64,000 nt of DNA from Mycobacterium florentinum. GTDB taxonomy: Bacteria > Actinomycetota > Actinomycetes > Mycobacteriales > Mycobacteriaceae. Below the pieces are notes generated by a model, which saw nothing but the letters and a program-made list of their open reading frames with translations, did not search any database and was not told the DNA's origin. Positions 37,092 to 47,664 of the stretch are shown here, one piece after another. The first letter of the stretch is position 1. Every line of letters begins with the position of its first letter. Both the position numbers and the translations under genes were made by a program. The DNA is taken from contig NZ_AP022576.1 of NCBI RefSeq assembly GCF_010730355.1, positions 682,001 to 746,000 of the forward strand, given 5' to 3'.

Positions 37092-38474
37092 GTGACTACC
37101 GACAAAACCTTTGCCGATCTCGGCGTACGCGGACAAATCGTCAGCGCACTCGCGGAGCGCGGCATCGAACATCCATTTCCGATCCAGGTCGCGGCCCTGC
37201 CCGATACGCTGGCCGGGCGCGACGTACTCGGCCGCGGAAAAACGGGCAGCGGCAAGACGCTCGCCTTCTCGATCCCACTTGTCAGCCGGCTCTCCGAAGG
37301 CGGCCGCCGCCGGTCGCGGCCATCGGGTTTGGTGCTCGCACCGACCCGCGAGCTGGCGAGCCAGATCACCGCGACGCTGGAGCCGTTGGCAGCCGCCTGC
37401 GGTCTACGCGTCACGACGATCTTCGGCGGTGTCTCGCAACACCGTCAGGTGGTCGCGCTGAAATCCGGCGTCGACATCGTGGTGGCCTGCCCGGGTCGCC
37501 TCGAAGATCTGATGAAGCAGCGGCTGATCAGCCTCGATGCGGTCGAGATCACCGTGATCGACGAGGCCGATCACATGGCCGATCTCGGCTTTCTGCCCGG
37601 CGTCACCCGAATCCTGGCCGCCACTCCGAACGGTGGCCAGCGGCTGCTGTTTTCGGCGACCCTGGACAACGGCGTCGACAAGCTCGTCAACCGGTTCCTG
37701 CGCGACGAGGTGTTGCACTCCGTCGACGGAGCCGACTCTCCGGTATCCGAGATGACGCATCACGTGTTCCACGTCGCCAACGCGGAGGCCAAGAAGGAGG
37801 TCGTGCACCGGCTCGCTTCCGGCACCGGCCGCCGAATTCTGTTCATGCGCACCAAGCATCAAGCGCGCAAACTCGCCAAGCAGCTCACCGAATCGGGAGT
37901 TCCGTCAGTCGACCTGCACGGCAACCTGTCTCAGCCCGCACGTGAGCGCAACCTGGCGATGTTCGCCTCGGGCAGCGCCCGGGTGCTGGTGGCAACGGAT
38001 ATCGCCGCGCGCGGCGTGCACGTCGACGAGGTCGAACTTGTCGTGCACATCGACCCGCCCGCCGAGCACAAGTCCTATCTGCACCGCTCCGGGCGCACCG
38101 CGCGCGCCGGCAGCGCCGGTGACGTCGTCACCGTCGTGCTGCCCGAGCAGCGACAGGACACCCAGGCATTGATGCGCAAGGCCGGTATCAAGGTCGCACC
38201 TCAGCACGTGACGGCGACATCGGAGGCCGTGCAGGCGCTGGTCGGCGAAATTGCGCCTTACCAAGCACCGGCGACGGCGCCCGCGCGTTCGCATCAGCAG
38301 CAGCGGCCGAAGGCCGGCGGGCAACGTCACCGCAACAGCAGCCGGTCACCGAAACGCAATCCCGCTCCGACCGAATCGGCGACCTCGCACCGCAGCAACA
38401 CGCCCAACCACCGCACCGCCACGTCGACGCGACGGGTCGAACATCGTCGCCGATCGAGCCGCGCGCAGGGGTAG
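37092..38474 (+). CDS. DEAD-box RNA helicase
   Basis: A 460-residue ATP-dependent RNA helicase. Visible motifs in order: Q motif HPFPIQ, motif I GKTGSGKT, PTRELA, motif II VIDEADHM, motif III SAT (LLFSATLD), DIAARGVH, and motif VI HRSGRTARAG. Motif I begins GRGKTG rather than the usual AxAKTG. The tail of about 75 residues is basic and rich in Gln, Arg, His and Ser, as in RhlE-type proteins. GTG 37092 is preferred for its GAAAGG ribosome binding site; ATG 37071 is an alternative. It likely remodels RNA in ribosome assembly or decay. Confidence 0.93.
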   Translation: MTTDKTFADLGVRGQIVSALAERGIEHPFPIQVAALPDTLAGRDVLGRGKTGSGKTLAFSIPLVSRLSEGGRRRSRPSGLVLAPTRELASQITATLEPLAAACGLRVTTIFGGVSQHRQVVALKSGVDIVVACPGRLEDLMKQRLISLDAVEITVIDEADHMADLGFLPGVTRILAATPNGGQRLLFSATLDNGVDKLVNRFLRDEVLHSVDGADSPVSEMTHHVFHVANAEAKKEVVHRLASGTGRRILFMRTKHQARKLAKQLTESGVPSVDLHGNLSQPARERNLAMFASGSARVLVATDIAARGVHVDEVELVVHIDPPAEHKSYLHRSGRTARAGSAGDVVTVVLPEQRQDTQALMRKAGIKVAPQHVTATSEAVQALVGEIAPYQAPATAPARSHQQQRPKAGGQRHRNSSRSPKRNPAPTESATSHRSNTPNHRTATSTRRVEHRRRSSRAQG

Positions 38475-38485
38475 TTTCGCCGGCC

Positions 38486-39031
38486 TCACGCTCGCGCCAG
38501 CAGCCATGCCTGCCCCTGGCCTTCGCCGGCGGCGATGACGTCCAGGTCGCCGAAGGCCACGGTGAGCTCGCCGGGCGCCGCGCGAAACGGACCCGGTTCG
38601 GCCCCGACTTCGCTGAGCGCCGCCGTGGCCAGCAGTCCGCCCGGCGCCAATCGATCGATGAACGCCCGGTCGAGGCGACGGTCGCGGAACTTGTGGCAGA
38701 CGATCACGTCGACGGGTGGCCCGTCCGGCAGGCCGTGGTCGAGATCCACGACGTCAAAACGGCAGCGCTCGTCGACGCCGCGGTGCCGGGCCAATTCCCG
38801 TGCTTGGCCGATGGCCACCGCGGAGACGTCCAACCCGACGACCTCCATGCCGCGCTGGGCCAGCCAGACGGCGGCGAAGCCCCGGCCACAGGCGATATCG
38901 AGCGCCCGCCCGGTGGTCGGGAAAATGTCGGCATAAGCGGCAAACGCGCCGGGCGGCCCCACCGCACCGCCGGACGCCGGCCCCTTGCCGGCGTACCGCT
39001 CGTCCCAACGGCGCTGGTCCTGCCGGGTCAC
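38486..39031 (-). CDS. Class I SAM-dependent methyltransferase
   Basis: A 181-residue methyltransferase. The SAM motif is ALDIACGRGFAAVWLAQRG, followed by VVGLDVSAVAIGQAREL (motif II acidic end) and DVIVCHKFRDRRL. It is of the thiopurine/TehB-like class. GTG 39031 is chosen because AAGGTGG lies 5 nt upstream; longer starts would add residues of poor composition. It is convergent with the helicase gene (11-nt gap). Substrate unknown. Confidence 0.85.
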   Translation of the reverse strand: MTRQDQRRWDERYAGKGPASGGAVGPPGAFAAYADIFPTTGRALDIACGRGFAAVWLAQRGMEVVGLDVSAVAIGQARELARHRGVDERCRFDVVDLDHGLPDGPPVDVIVCHKFRDRRLDRAFIDRLAPGGLLATAALSEVGAEPGPFRAAPGELTVAFGDLDVIAAGEGQGQAWLLARA

Positions 39032-39194
39032 AGCCGCCACCTTACGACGCTCGGCACGACGAACGCCCACCGCAAAGTTCTGGACAGCTGTCCGCATTTG
39101 ACGCATCTTGTCGCGCTTTCGTGTCCAGCAAGCCAGCCGAATGTCACTCCGTTGCCGCTGCACCGCGTCGTTTAGCGGCTACGGGACGGTGTTG

Positions 39195-39237
39195 TTGGCC
39201 GGGGGCATTCCGTTTCCTACACTAGACGGGTGTCTAG
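39195..39237 (+). promoter_or_regulatory. Leaderless promoter with overlapping palindromic operator of a TetR gene
   Basis: TTGGCC (39195-39200), 17-bp spacer, TACACT (39218-39223), then the GTG start at 39230, which is where transcription would begin. The palindrome CTAGAC-gggt-GTCTAG (39222-39237) covers the -10 end, the start site and first codons. This predicts a leaderless mRNA with tight autorepression. Confidence 0.65.
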
Positions 39238-39829
39238 AGAAGCGGCGCCTGCTGACCGGATGGTGGACGGTGCCGCGGGTGCCCGCCGCTCGGATCGGCG
39301 GCCGGGGCAAACGATCCGCAAGGTCCTCGACGCCGGCCTCGAGGAACTGCGTGCATCGTCATACGCCAACCTGACGATGCGGGCCGTTGCCGCCCGCGCC
39401 GGGGTATCGCCGGCCAGCGCCTACACCTACTTCCCGTCGAAAAGCGCCCTGGTGGCCGCGGTGTATCTGCGTTTTCTGCACGAACTGCCGCTGCACACCG
39501 ATGTCAACGACACCACCAAGACCCGGGTGAGCGCGACGCTGCGCGACATGGCGGTGGCCGTGGCCGACGAGCCCGAGCTCAGCGCCGCCTGCGGAGCGGC
39601 GTTGATGGCCGACGATCCCGCCGTCAAGCCACTGCGCGAACAGATCGGCGAAGAAGTGTCCAAGCGGATCGCCGCCGCGCTGGGGCCGGGCTGGCCGCGG
39701 CCCGTGAAATCGACCCTGCAGATGACCTTCGCCGGTGCGCTGATGACGGCGCGTTTCGTCAGCTACGAGGAGATCGCCGGGCAACTCGACGAGGCGGTCA
39801 ACCTCATCCTGGGAGCTTCGGTTGCCTGA
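39230..39829 (+). CDS. TetR family transcriptional regulator
   Basis: A 199-residue TetR regulator. The helix-turn-helix is LTMRAVAARAGVSPASAYTYFPSKSALVAAVY near residues 46-77. The C-terminal domain is helical with no recognisable ligand motif. GTG 39230 has no Shine-Dalgarno sequence and coincides with the predicted transcription start. It is followed by an acyl-CoA ligase gene in the same direction 72 nt on, which it may control. Confidence 0.9.
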   Translation: MSREAAPADRMVDGAAGARRSDRRPGQTIRKVLDAGLEELRASSYANLTMRAVAARAGVSPASAYTYFPSKSALVAAVYLRFLHELPLHTDVNDTTKTRVSATLRDMAVAVADEPELSAACGAALMADDPAVKPLREQIGEEVSKRIAAALGPGWPRPVKSTLQMTFAGALMTARFVSYEEIAGQLDEAVNLILGASVA

Positions 39830-39901
39830 TTAGCCTGCCGCACAAGTGATTTGGACCAGTCTATCCCGCCGGGCAGCGCCGGCGAAACTTCGAGGAGAGT
39901 C

Positions 39902-41575
<1,674 letters not shown>

Positions 41576-41648
41576 ACCGCCTATCCCGCGCCGAACACCG
41601 GTTGCCCGGACAGCGGGCGCCGGTTCCGGGCCGGCTGCGCGCATCAGC

Positions 41649-41676
41649 AACGATCGTTTAGCTGCGACGATATGAT
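41649..41676 (+). promoter_or_regulatory. Promoter and palindrome upstream of the second TetR gene
   Basis: A perfect 10-bp palindrome AACGATCGTT (41649-41658) covers the -35 region of a -10-like TATGAT (41671-41676). Transcription would start near 41683, on the first base of a GTG codon. Confidence 0.5.
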
Positions 41677-41682
41677 CGAGCG

Positions 41683-41718
41683 GTGATGATGACCGACGAC
41701 ACGTTTGCCGCCCGCTGA
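41683..41718 (+). CDS. Candidate leaderless 11-codon upstream ORF
   Basis: Reading from GTG 41683 gives VMMTDDTFAAR and a TGA at 41716-41718, two bases before the ATG of the TetR gene at 41721. The GTG lies at the transcription start predicted from TATGAT. The TetR ATG has no Shine-Dalgarno sequence of its own, which suggests that its translation is coupled to this small ORF. Leaderless small ORFs are common in mycobacteria; expression here is inferred. Confidence 0.4.
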   Translation: MMMTDDTFAAR

Positions 41719-41720
41719 TC

Positions 41721-42389
41721 ATGCGCAGTCACGGTTGGGCCGGAAACACGCCCTCCTCCGACGAAGAGGCGATCGAGCGGATCCTGGATGCGGCGGACCA
41801 GATTATCGACGAACGCGGCTCGGCCATGCGGATCGCCGATGTCGCCCGCGCTCTGGGCGTGACCCGGCAGACCGTGTACCGGTATTTCCCCGGCACCCAG
41901 GCATTGCTGGTGGCGAGCGCGATGCGGTCGGCCGACGGCTTCCTCGATCATCTGGCGGCCCATCTCAAGGGAATCACCGACCCCGTCCTGGCGGTGACCG
42001 AAAGTTTCGCGTTCGCCGTCGAACAGCTGGCTTCCGACAACCAGCTCGAGTTGGTGCTCAACCGGCGCAACCGCAGCGGTCAAACGATCTCCATCGTGTC
42101 GGATACCGCGCTCGCGTTCGGGCGATCGATGCTGCACCGCTTCGACATCGATTGGGAGCAGCACGGTTTCGACGACGAGGGCCTGGACGAGTTGAACGAA
42201 TTCACCCTTCGGCTGCTGCACTCGTTCCTGGCAGACCCCGGCCGGCCCCCGCGCAGCGGATCCGATCTTCGGCGCTACCTGATCCGTTGGATCGGACCGG
42301 CCATCGCCTACCCGCAAATCGCCCAGGCGATGGATCCGTTGCGGGCTCCCGAGCCCCGAGCCCGGCGGAGACCCTCGGCCGCGTCCTGA
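41721..42389 (+). CDS. TetR family transcriptional regulator
   Basis: A 222-residue regulator with the HTH MRIADVARALGVTRQTVYRYFPGTQALLVA near residues 36-65. The C-terminus has an arginine-rich tail (APEPRARRRPSAAS). It follows the acyl-CoA ligase by 145 nt and precedes a small membrane protein gene by 32 nt in the same direction. Its own promoter and a palindrome lie just upstream. Confidence 0.88.
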   Translation: MRSHGWAGNTPSSDEEAIERILDAADQIIDERGSAMRIADVARALGVTRQTVYRYFPGTQALLVASAMRSADGFLDHLAAHLKGITDPVLAVTESFAFAVEQLASDNQLELVLNRRNRSGQTISIVSDTALAFGRSMLHRFDIDWEQHGFDDEGLDELNEFTLRLLHSFLADPGRPPRSGSDLRRYLIRWIGPAIAYPQIAQAMDPLRAPEPRARRRPSAAS

Positions 42390-42421
42390 TTCCGGGGCCA
42401 GCTGCTCAAGGAGGAGTGACC

Positions 42422-42895
42422 ATGGTCGGACTGGGACAGCTCGCGCTGGACGGCGCACCCGTTTTCGGTGCTGCCATGCTCGCGATCGCGGCCGTGCAGT
42501 TCCGGGGCCCCGACTACCGGAAATTGATCGAGCAGGACATGGACCTGCTGGATCGACTCCCGCCCGAGGCCACCGAGCGGCGCGACGCGCTGCGGCACTC
42601 GATCGACTCCCGCATCGACGATCTGATCGACTCGGCAAACCGCAGTCGCGCCTGGCGCAGGGCCGCGATGTCGTACCAAGGCAACTGGCGCGATGTGGTG
42701 GTGGTGCTTTGCGCCGTGCTGTTCACGATCGTCTGGTGGGACGTCGACCACAGCCGAGGCAACTGGTTGCCGATGTTCATCCTCCTGATCATGCTGTGCG
42801 TGCTGGCCGCCGCCTACGCATTCCGCGGCGTGCTCCGGGCGGTCAGTGCCTTTGTGCACAGGCGGCGCGCCGGCGAGCAGGACGCGCCAAAGTAG
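42422..42895 (+). CDS. Small membrane protein of unknown function
   Basis: A 157-residue protein with an N-terminal hydrophobic helix (PVFGAAMLAIAAVQF), a charged central stretch with coiled-coil character, and two further membrane helices (VVVVLCAVLFTIVWW and FILLIMLCVLAAAYAF). AAGGAGGAGTGACC precedes the ATG. It shares the transcript of the TetR gene. I do not recognise a family. Confidence 0.7.
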   Translation: MVGLGQLALDGAPVFGAAMLAIAAVQFRGPDYRKLIEQDMDLLDRLPPEATERRDALRHSIDSRIDDLIDSANRSRAWRRAAMSYQGNWRDVVVVLCAVLFTIVWWDVDHSRGNWLPMFILLIMLCVLAAAYAFRGVLRAVSAFVHRRRAGEQDAPK

Positions 42896-43001
42896 CTGCG
42901 CGACGGCGCTTTATCGGGCGGCCGGCGCCCGGGGTGACAATCCGGCCGACGCGAAAACGCATACGAAGCGCTCGTGGTGAAAGTGTGACAAAATTCAACG
43001 C

Positions 43002-43823
43002 GTGAAGGCGTACGCCCTCCCCGTTTTACTTTGTGCCGCTACAACGTCCACCTGGGCGTTGATCCCTCCCGTTCGGACCGCGTCGGCCGAACCGTGCCCC
43101 GATGTCGAGGTCGTATTCGCCCGGGGCACCGACCAGCCGCCCGGACTGGGCGACATCGGCGACGATTTTGTCGAGGCTCTGCGTGCGCGCCTCGGCCCCA
43201 AGTCGCTCGGGGTATACGCGGTCGATTACCCGGCGACCATGAGCTTTCCCAAAGCCGTCGACGGCATCAGCGACGCGGGTGCTCACATTGAGCAGACCGC
43301 GGCGGCCTGCCCCAAAACCCAGATGGTGCTGGGCGGGTACTCTCAGGGTGCGGCCGTGATGGGCTTCGTCACCGCTAGCCAGGTGCCCGATGGTGCCCGC
43401 GTCGGGCAGGACCTGCAACCGATGCCGGCCGAGGTCGCCAACCATGTTGCCGCGGTCGCCCTGTTCGGCAAGCCGGCGAGCCAATTCATGAGCATGATCA
43501 ATCAGCCGCCGGTCACGATCGACCCGCTGTATGCGCCCAAGGCCATCGAGTTGTGTGTGCCCAACGATCCGATCTGTAGTGGCTCGGGCGACTTCTCCGC
43601 CCATCGGCTGTACCAGCAGGTCGGGATGATCGATCAGGCAGCGGATTTCAGCGCGAACCGCATTGCCGAAGCAACTCCCCCGACACCCTCGCCGACGCCG
43701 GGACACGGCCCGACGGCGACGCCGGCGCCGGTGCATTCAGCCGCACCGTCGGCCACGCCGTCACCGACGCCCGCGCCGGTGACCTCGCACCACCCCGGAC
43801 CACCCCCGGGACCGGCGGCGTAA
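43002..43823 (+). CDS. Secreted cutinase family serine esterase
   Basis: A 273-residue protein with a signal peptide of about 29 residues (cleavage near TASAEPCP). The nucleophile elbow GGYSQG contains S114; the Asp and His are in CVPNDPIC and the following FSAHRLY. Paired cysteines fit the cutinase fold. Mycobacterial relatives (Culp proteins) hydrolyse lipid esters at the cell surface. The last 55 residues are a Pro/Thr/Ser-rich tail of the cell-wall-spanning type. GTG 43002 is the likely start. Confidence 0.92.
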   Translation: MKAYALPVLLCAATTSTWALIPPVRTASAEPCPDVEVVFARGTDQPPGLGDIGDDFVEALRARLGPKSLGVYAVDYPATMSFPKAVDGISDAGAHIEQTAAACPKTQMVLGGYSQGAAVMGFVTASQVPDGARVGQDLQPMPAEVANHVAAVALFGKPASQFMSMINQPPVTIDPLYAPKAIELCVPNDPICSGSGDFSAHRLYQQVGMIDQAADFSANRIAEATPPTPSPTPGHGPTATPAPVHSAAPSATPSPTPAPVTSHHPGPPPGPAA

Positions 43824-43878
43824 GTCCTCGGGGAGCGGGTCTCGGCCTCGAAAAGCTCTGTTCCACTGAGTGATTCAC

Positions 43879-44256
43879 TCAGTAGCGGGGCGCCGCCTCG
43901 AGAACCTCGACGGCGGCGTCGATGTTGGGAATGATGGTCGGACCGTAGTGGTTCACCAGCTGCCCGAGCGCGCGGGTGATATGCGGACCGACGACGCCGG
44001 CAGCCAGGACCTCCTCGGCCAACACGATGCCGTTGACGATGTGGCCGGCGCGCAGGCGCCCATCGGCGGTGAGTTCGTAGCGCCAGTCGCCGATTTGGAC
44101 CCGCTCCGGCGCCGACCGGAAAAACCCGCGCCGCGCCGGGGTCAGAATGACGCCGGGCACGCCGCAGAACACCCTGATCACCTGCCCGACTCCCCCGGGC
44201 CCGGCCAGGGCCGCTCCGATCGCGCGGCTGGCCCGCTCATGGTCGTACGTCGTCAT
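43879..44256 (-). CDS. Conserved hypothetical protein (DUF5073-like)
   Basis: A 125-residue protein, MTTYDHERASRAIGAALAGPG, with a central strand-rich part (RVQIGDWRYELTADGRLRAGHIVNGIVLAEEVL). The actinobacterial DUF5073 family is my tentative assignment. Its ATG overlaps the TGA of the YbjQ-type gene (TGATG), so they are co-translated. Function unknown. Confidence 0.65.
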   Translation of the reverse strand: MTTYDHERASRAIGAALAGPGGVGQVIRVFCGVPGVILTPARRGFFRSAPERVQIGDWRYELTADGRLRAGHIVNGIVLAEEVLAAGVVGPHITRALGQLVNHYGPTIIPNIDAAVEVLEAAPRY

Positions 44257-45041
44257 CAATCACTCATCGGAAGCACGAACGACGGTGTGATGGTTTGCGG
44301 TTCACTGGTGCGGCGCACGGCGGTGCCGGCCACGTAGAACTCGACGGTGTGGTGGCCCCAGGCGTAGTTGGAGATGGCGAAATGCACACCCACGACGCCG
44401 TTTGCACCGTCTCGCTCGGCCTCGCTCTGCATGCGCGACATGGCCAGCTCCCGGGCTTGGTAGCTGCCCTGCGTCCACTGCGGCATCTCGGCGTTGCGCC
44501 CCACCTGGCCGAGTGTCCGCAGGAAGCCTTGGACGGCAATGTGAAACACACAGTTGCCCATCACGAATGCGACCGGCGCAAACCCGGAGCGCAGCAGGGT
44601 GGTCAGATCCTGGCCGGACAGGTGGCTGCTGAATGCCTGCCCGTTGGGCCGTCGAAACGCTCCCGGCTTTGCGGTGTATTTCACGGCGGTTCCGACCGCG
44701 ATGAATTCCAGATGCTCGCCCTCACCCTGATGGCGCCAATCGAGCCGGACACCGACCACTCCGTCAGCGCCCAGCGCGTCGGCCTCGGCCTGCATTCGCG
44801 ACATCGCATTCCACCGCGCCCGGTAGGTCGCGTCGGTCAGCACGGGCAGCTCCGACTGCTGCCGGATACCGGTGAACTGGTAGCCGACGTGATAGACGGA
44901 AACGCCCATCACGAGCTCCATCGGCTCGAATCCGGCGCCATGCAGCAGTGCGAATTCGTTGATCGAAAGATCGGACGTCCATAACTTCCCGGCGTGCGAG
45001 AGGCGTTCGCTGGCGACGGGGTCGAGCTGGTTCGGTTCCAT
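44256..45041 (-). CDS. Tandem YbjQ-fold (heavy-metal-binding DUF74) protein
   Basis: A 261-residue protein made of two homologous halves. Each half has a helix and GF.P...VMG..V.H segment, then ARE/ARW.AMSRMQ.EA..LGA.GVVGV and ending E(F/H)..VGTAV. YbjQ proteins are about 100-residue pentamers; here two copies are fused. ATG 45041 follows AGGAGGGTC. The neighbour downstream is the DUF5073-like gene, translationally coupled. Role unknown; metal binding is a family guess. Confidence 0.8.
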   Translation of the reverse strand: MEPNQLDPVASERLSHAGKLWTSDLSINEFALLHGAGFEPMELVMGVSVYHVGYQFTGIRQQSELPVLTDATYRARWNAMSRMQAEADALGADGVVGVRLDWRHQGEGEHLEFIAVGTAVKYTAKPGAFRRPNGQAFSSHLSGQDLTTLLRSGFAPVAFVMGNCVFHIAVQGFLRTLGQVGRNAEMPQWTQGSYQARELAMSRMQSEAERDGANGVVGVHFAISNYAWGHHTVEFYVAGTAVRRTSEPQTITPSFVLPMSD

Positions 45042-45183
45042 TGTCAAAGACCCTCCTGCGGTTCGCAGCCAGCGTAGGCCGCGGTGCCTTCGAATACACA
45101 CATAACATGCGACATTGTCGAGCGAAGGGACGCAGTGGTGTCCCGGTTACCGGTCAGCGGCGGCGTGCGATGCGCCGTCGTCC

Positions 45184-46587
45184 TCACGCGTCCGGCGGGT
45201 AGCTGTCGTCGGAGGGAATGTCATCGCACTCGAGCAGCTCTTTGAGCGCATCGGGGAACGCGTCGGCCATGCCCCACAGGTCGGGCAGCAGATCCGGGCA
45301 GCCGATGAGGCCGACGCCGAGTTCTCCGTTGAGCGACATCACGGTGATGTTGAGTCCGGCGTCGCCGATGATCGGCCCGAGCGGGTACATCGCGGCGACG
45401 CGGCAGCCCAGGAAATACAGCTGATCCCGCGGGCCCGGCACATTCGACAGGATGAGGTTGTAAGCGCTGCGGTTGATCGGGATGTGCGGCAGCAACCGCA
45501 TCGCCGCGCCGAACATGGTCGGGCCGCCGAACTGTGTCCAGTCGTGCAGCAGGGTGGGGCCCAAGGCAGCCGTGTGCTCTTTAGCGGCACTGTTTCCGGC
45601 GGCGATGGTGCGGATACGTTCGGCCGGATCGCTGATTTGGCTTTCAACCCGGCAGAACATCCAGGTGGTCTGGTTGCGCCCGGGGCGGTCGGACTTGCCG
45701 TGCACCGACACCGGCACGGTGGCCACCAGCGGGTTCTCGGGGAGCTCGCCGCGCTCCAGCAGGAAGCGTCGTAGCACGCCGGCGCACAATGCCACGACCA
45801 CGTCGTTGACGGTCACCCCGAAGCGGGCCTTGACTCGCTTGACGTCGCGCATATCCAGCTGCGTGTAGGCGATGTTGCGGTAGCGCGTGACCGAGCCATT
45901 GAGCGGGGACGACGGGGCCGAGAACGGCGCGGCCATCGTGCGGCCATCACGCGCCCGCAGCACCGTCTGCGCCAACGTCAGGATCGTCGCGGGCACCACC
46001 GTCGCCAGCCGCAACGGACGACGGGCAAATCCCATCAGACCGCTCACCGCGATCTGGAGCGGATTACCGCCACCCGCGCCGCCGACCGCCTTCGGTGCCG
46101 GCGCGTCGGGCGCCAAGCTGCACAAATGGGCCAGCAGGTTGGCACCCGCGACGCCGTCGACGAGCGCGTGGTGAACCTTGAGCATCATCACAACCGCGTC
46201 GCTGTTGACACCGCCCTGCAGCACCCACATCTCCCAGAGCGGTCGATCACGGTCCAGCGGCAGCCCGGCGACGTACCCACAGATCTCGGCCACCTCGCGG
46301 CGCCCCCCGGGCGCCGGCACACCGACGTGCTGCACATGCCGTTCCAATTGGAAGTCCTCGTCGTCCACCCACACCGGGTGGTCCACGTTCAACTGGTTGT
46401 CGGCGAGCTTCATCCGGAATTCAGGCACCGCCGCAACGCTTTTTGCCAGCGCGGACCGGAACGCACCGTAGCTGTACCCTCCCGGCATCGTCGACGTGTC
46501 CAGCTCCAAAACACAGCACACGTTCAGTGGTTGTGTCGGCGTCTCCAAGTAGAGAAAAAACGCGTCAAGCCCGCTCAGTCGTTCCAT
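45184..46587 (-). CDS. Wax ester synthase/diacylglycerol acyltransferase (WS/DGAT)
   Basis: A 467-residue acyltransferase making triacylglycerol or wax esters from acyl-CoA. The active-site motif H139-H140-A-L-V-D144-G145 is intact. N-terminal MERLSGLDAFFLYLETPTQPLNV and C-terminal SNVPGPRDQLYFLGCRV are family signatures. It is divergent from the ABC transporter genes, with a strong palindrome in between. One of many Tgs-type enzymes of mycobacteria. Confidence 0.94.
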   Translation of the reverse strand: MERLSGLDAFFLYLETPTQPLNVCCVLELDTSTMPGGYSYGAFRSALAKSVAAVPEFRMKLADNQLNVDHPVWVDDEDFQLERHVQHVGVPAPGGRREVAEICGYVAGLPLDRDRPLWEMWVLQGGVNSDAVVMMLKVHHALVDGVAGANLLAHLCSLAPDAPAPKAVGGAGGGNPLQIAVSGLMGFARRPLRLATVVPATILTLAQTVLRARDGRTMAAPFSAPSSPLNGSVTRYRNIAYTQLDMRDVKRVKARFGVTVNDVVVALCAGVLRRFLLERGELPENPLVATVPVSVHGKSDRPGRNQTTWMFCRVESQISDPAERIRTIAAGNSAAKEHTAALGPTLLHDWTQFGGPTMFGAAMRLLPHIPINRSAYNLILSNVPGPRDQLYFLGCRVAAMYPLGPIIGDAGLNITVMSLNGELGVGLIGCPDLLPDLWGMADAFPDALKELLECDDIPSDDSYPPDA

Positions 46588-46920
46588 AGCCGCCCGCTCG
46601 ACTAGTGACTTGGTAAACCCCCCGGTGCCTAGGAGTCTAGGTAGGTGACCAGTGGTCGGCTACACCACGAGTGGACGCACTCGGTTAAATTTTGAATACA
46701 TACCGCCACGGTATTCAGCTTGAAGTGCAGGCGATCGGGGCCGGCAGGCCACCTTCGCGCGGCTCGAGGCGTCGGCCAGGATCGGCACTTCGCCGAGGCG
46801 CTGCGGCCGCATGCCATGAACCGATCACGGTCGGGTCTCGTTAACCGGGTACCAGCGCCTTGGGCGCCGTGCGGTTAGCGGCAGACGCGCGCTGATTACG
46901 CGTGAAGCCGCAGGAGGATC
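46588..46920. other. Divergent regulatory region WS/DGAT - ABC transporter
   Basis: No gene supported. Nested palindromes at 46693-46717: outer arms TGAATAC / GTATTCA with 11-bp spacer, and inside them TACCG-cca-CGGTA. An AT-rich run (TTAAATTTTGAATAC) marks a probable promoter. A pair of CTAGG words lies near 46629-46641. Confidence 0.5.
46693..46717. promoter_or_regulatory. Nested palindromic operator candidate
   Basis: Outer inverted repeat TGAATAC / GTATTCA and inner TACCG-cca-CGGTA, in the 330-bp divergent region. The two share bases, suggesting a site for a dimeric regulator. Confidence 0.55.
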
Positions 46921-47664
46921 ATGTTCAGACGACTCGACACCCGCGCTGGCCCCAAGCACAAGCTGCTGACCATCGAGTTGTGTGATGTGGTGCGCGAATA
47001 CCAGATTGGCGGACAAACCGTTCGTGCCCTCGACGACATCAGCCTGCGCCTCGAGGGCGGGCAATTCGTCTCGATGGTCGGGCCTTCCGGTGCCGGCAAG
47101 AGCACGTTGCTGCATTTGCTCGGCGCGCTGGACTCCCCCGATTCCGGGTCGATCGAATTCGACGGGGACGAGATCGGCCGACTCAACGACCAACAGCAGT
47201 CACAGTTTCGCCATCACCGCGTCGGCTTCATCTTCCAGTTTTTCAACCTCCTACCGACCCTGTCCGCGTGGGAGAACGTCGCAGTACCCAAGCTGCTCGA
47301 CGGCGTGCGCCTCGGCAAGGCCAAACCCGACGCGATTCGGCTGCTGGAGCGGGTGGGCCTCGGACACCGGACCGAGCACCGGCCGGCGGAGCTCTCGGGC
47401 GGCCAGATGCAGCGCGTCGCGGTGGCGCGGGCGCTGATGATGGACCCACCGTTGATCCTCGCCGACGAACCCACCGGAAACCTCGACTCCACCACGGGCG
47501 CTTCGATACTGACGCTGCTCGCCGACGTCGCGCACGAAGCCGGGCGCGGCCGCCTGGTGGTGATGGTGACCCACAACCCCGAAGCCGCGGAGGCAACCGA
47601 CCGGGTGATCATGCTGCAGGACGGCCGGATCGTTTCCAACGAACGATCGGCGGTCCTGGTGTGA
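46921..47664 (+). CDS. ABC transporter ATP-binding protein (LolD/MacB type)
   Basis: A 247-residue ABC ATPase: Walker [11 protein letters not shown]-loop [16 protein letters not shown], signature [15 protein letters not shown], Walker [13 protein letters not shown]. The pattern is that of ATPases paired with FtsX-like permeases. AGGAGGATC precedes the ATG. It overlaps the permease gene by 4 bp (GTGA). Confidence 0.95.
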   Translation: MFRRLDTRAGPKHKLLTIELCDVVREYQIGGQTVRALDDISLRLEGGQFVSMVGPSGAGKSTLLHLLGALDSPDSGSIEFDGDEIGRLNDQQQSQFRHHRVGFIFQFFNLLPTLSAWENVAVPKLLDGVRLGKAKPDAIRLLERVGLGHRTEHRPAELSGGQMQRVAVARALMMDPPLILADEPTGNLDSTTGASILTLLADVAHEAGRGRLVVMVTHNPEAAEATDRVIMLQDGRIVSNERSAVLV

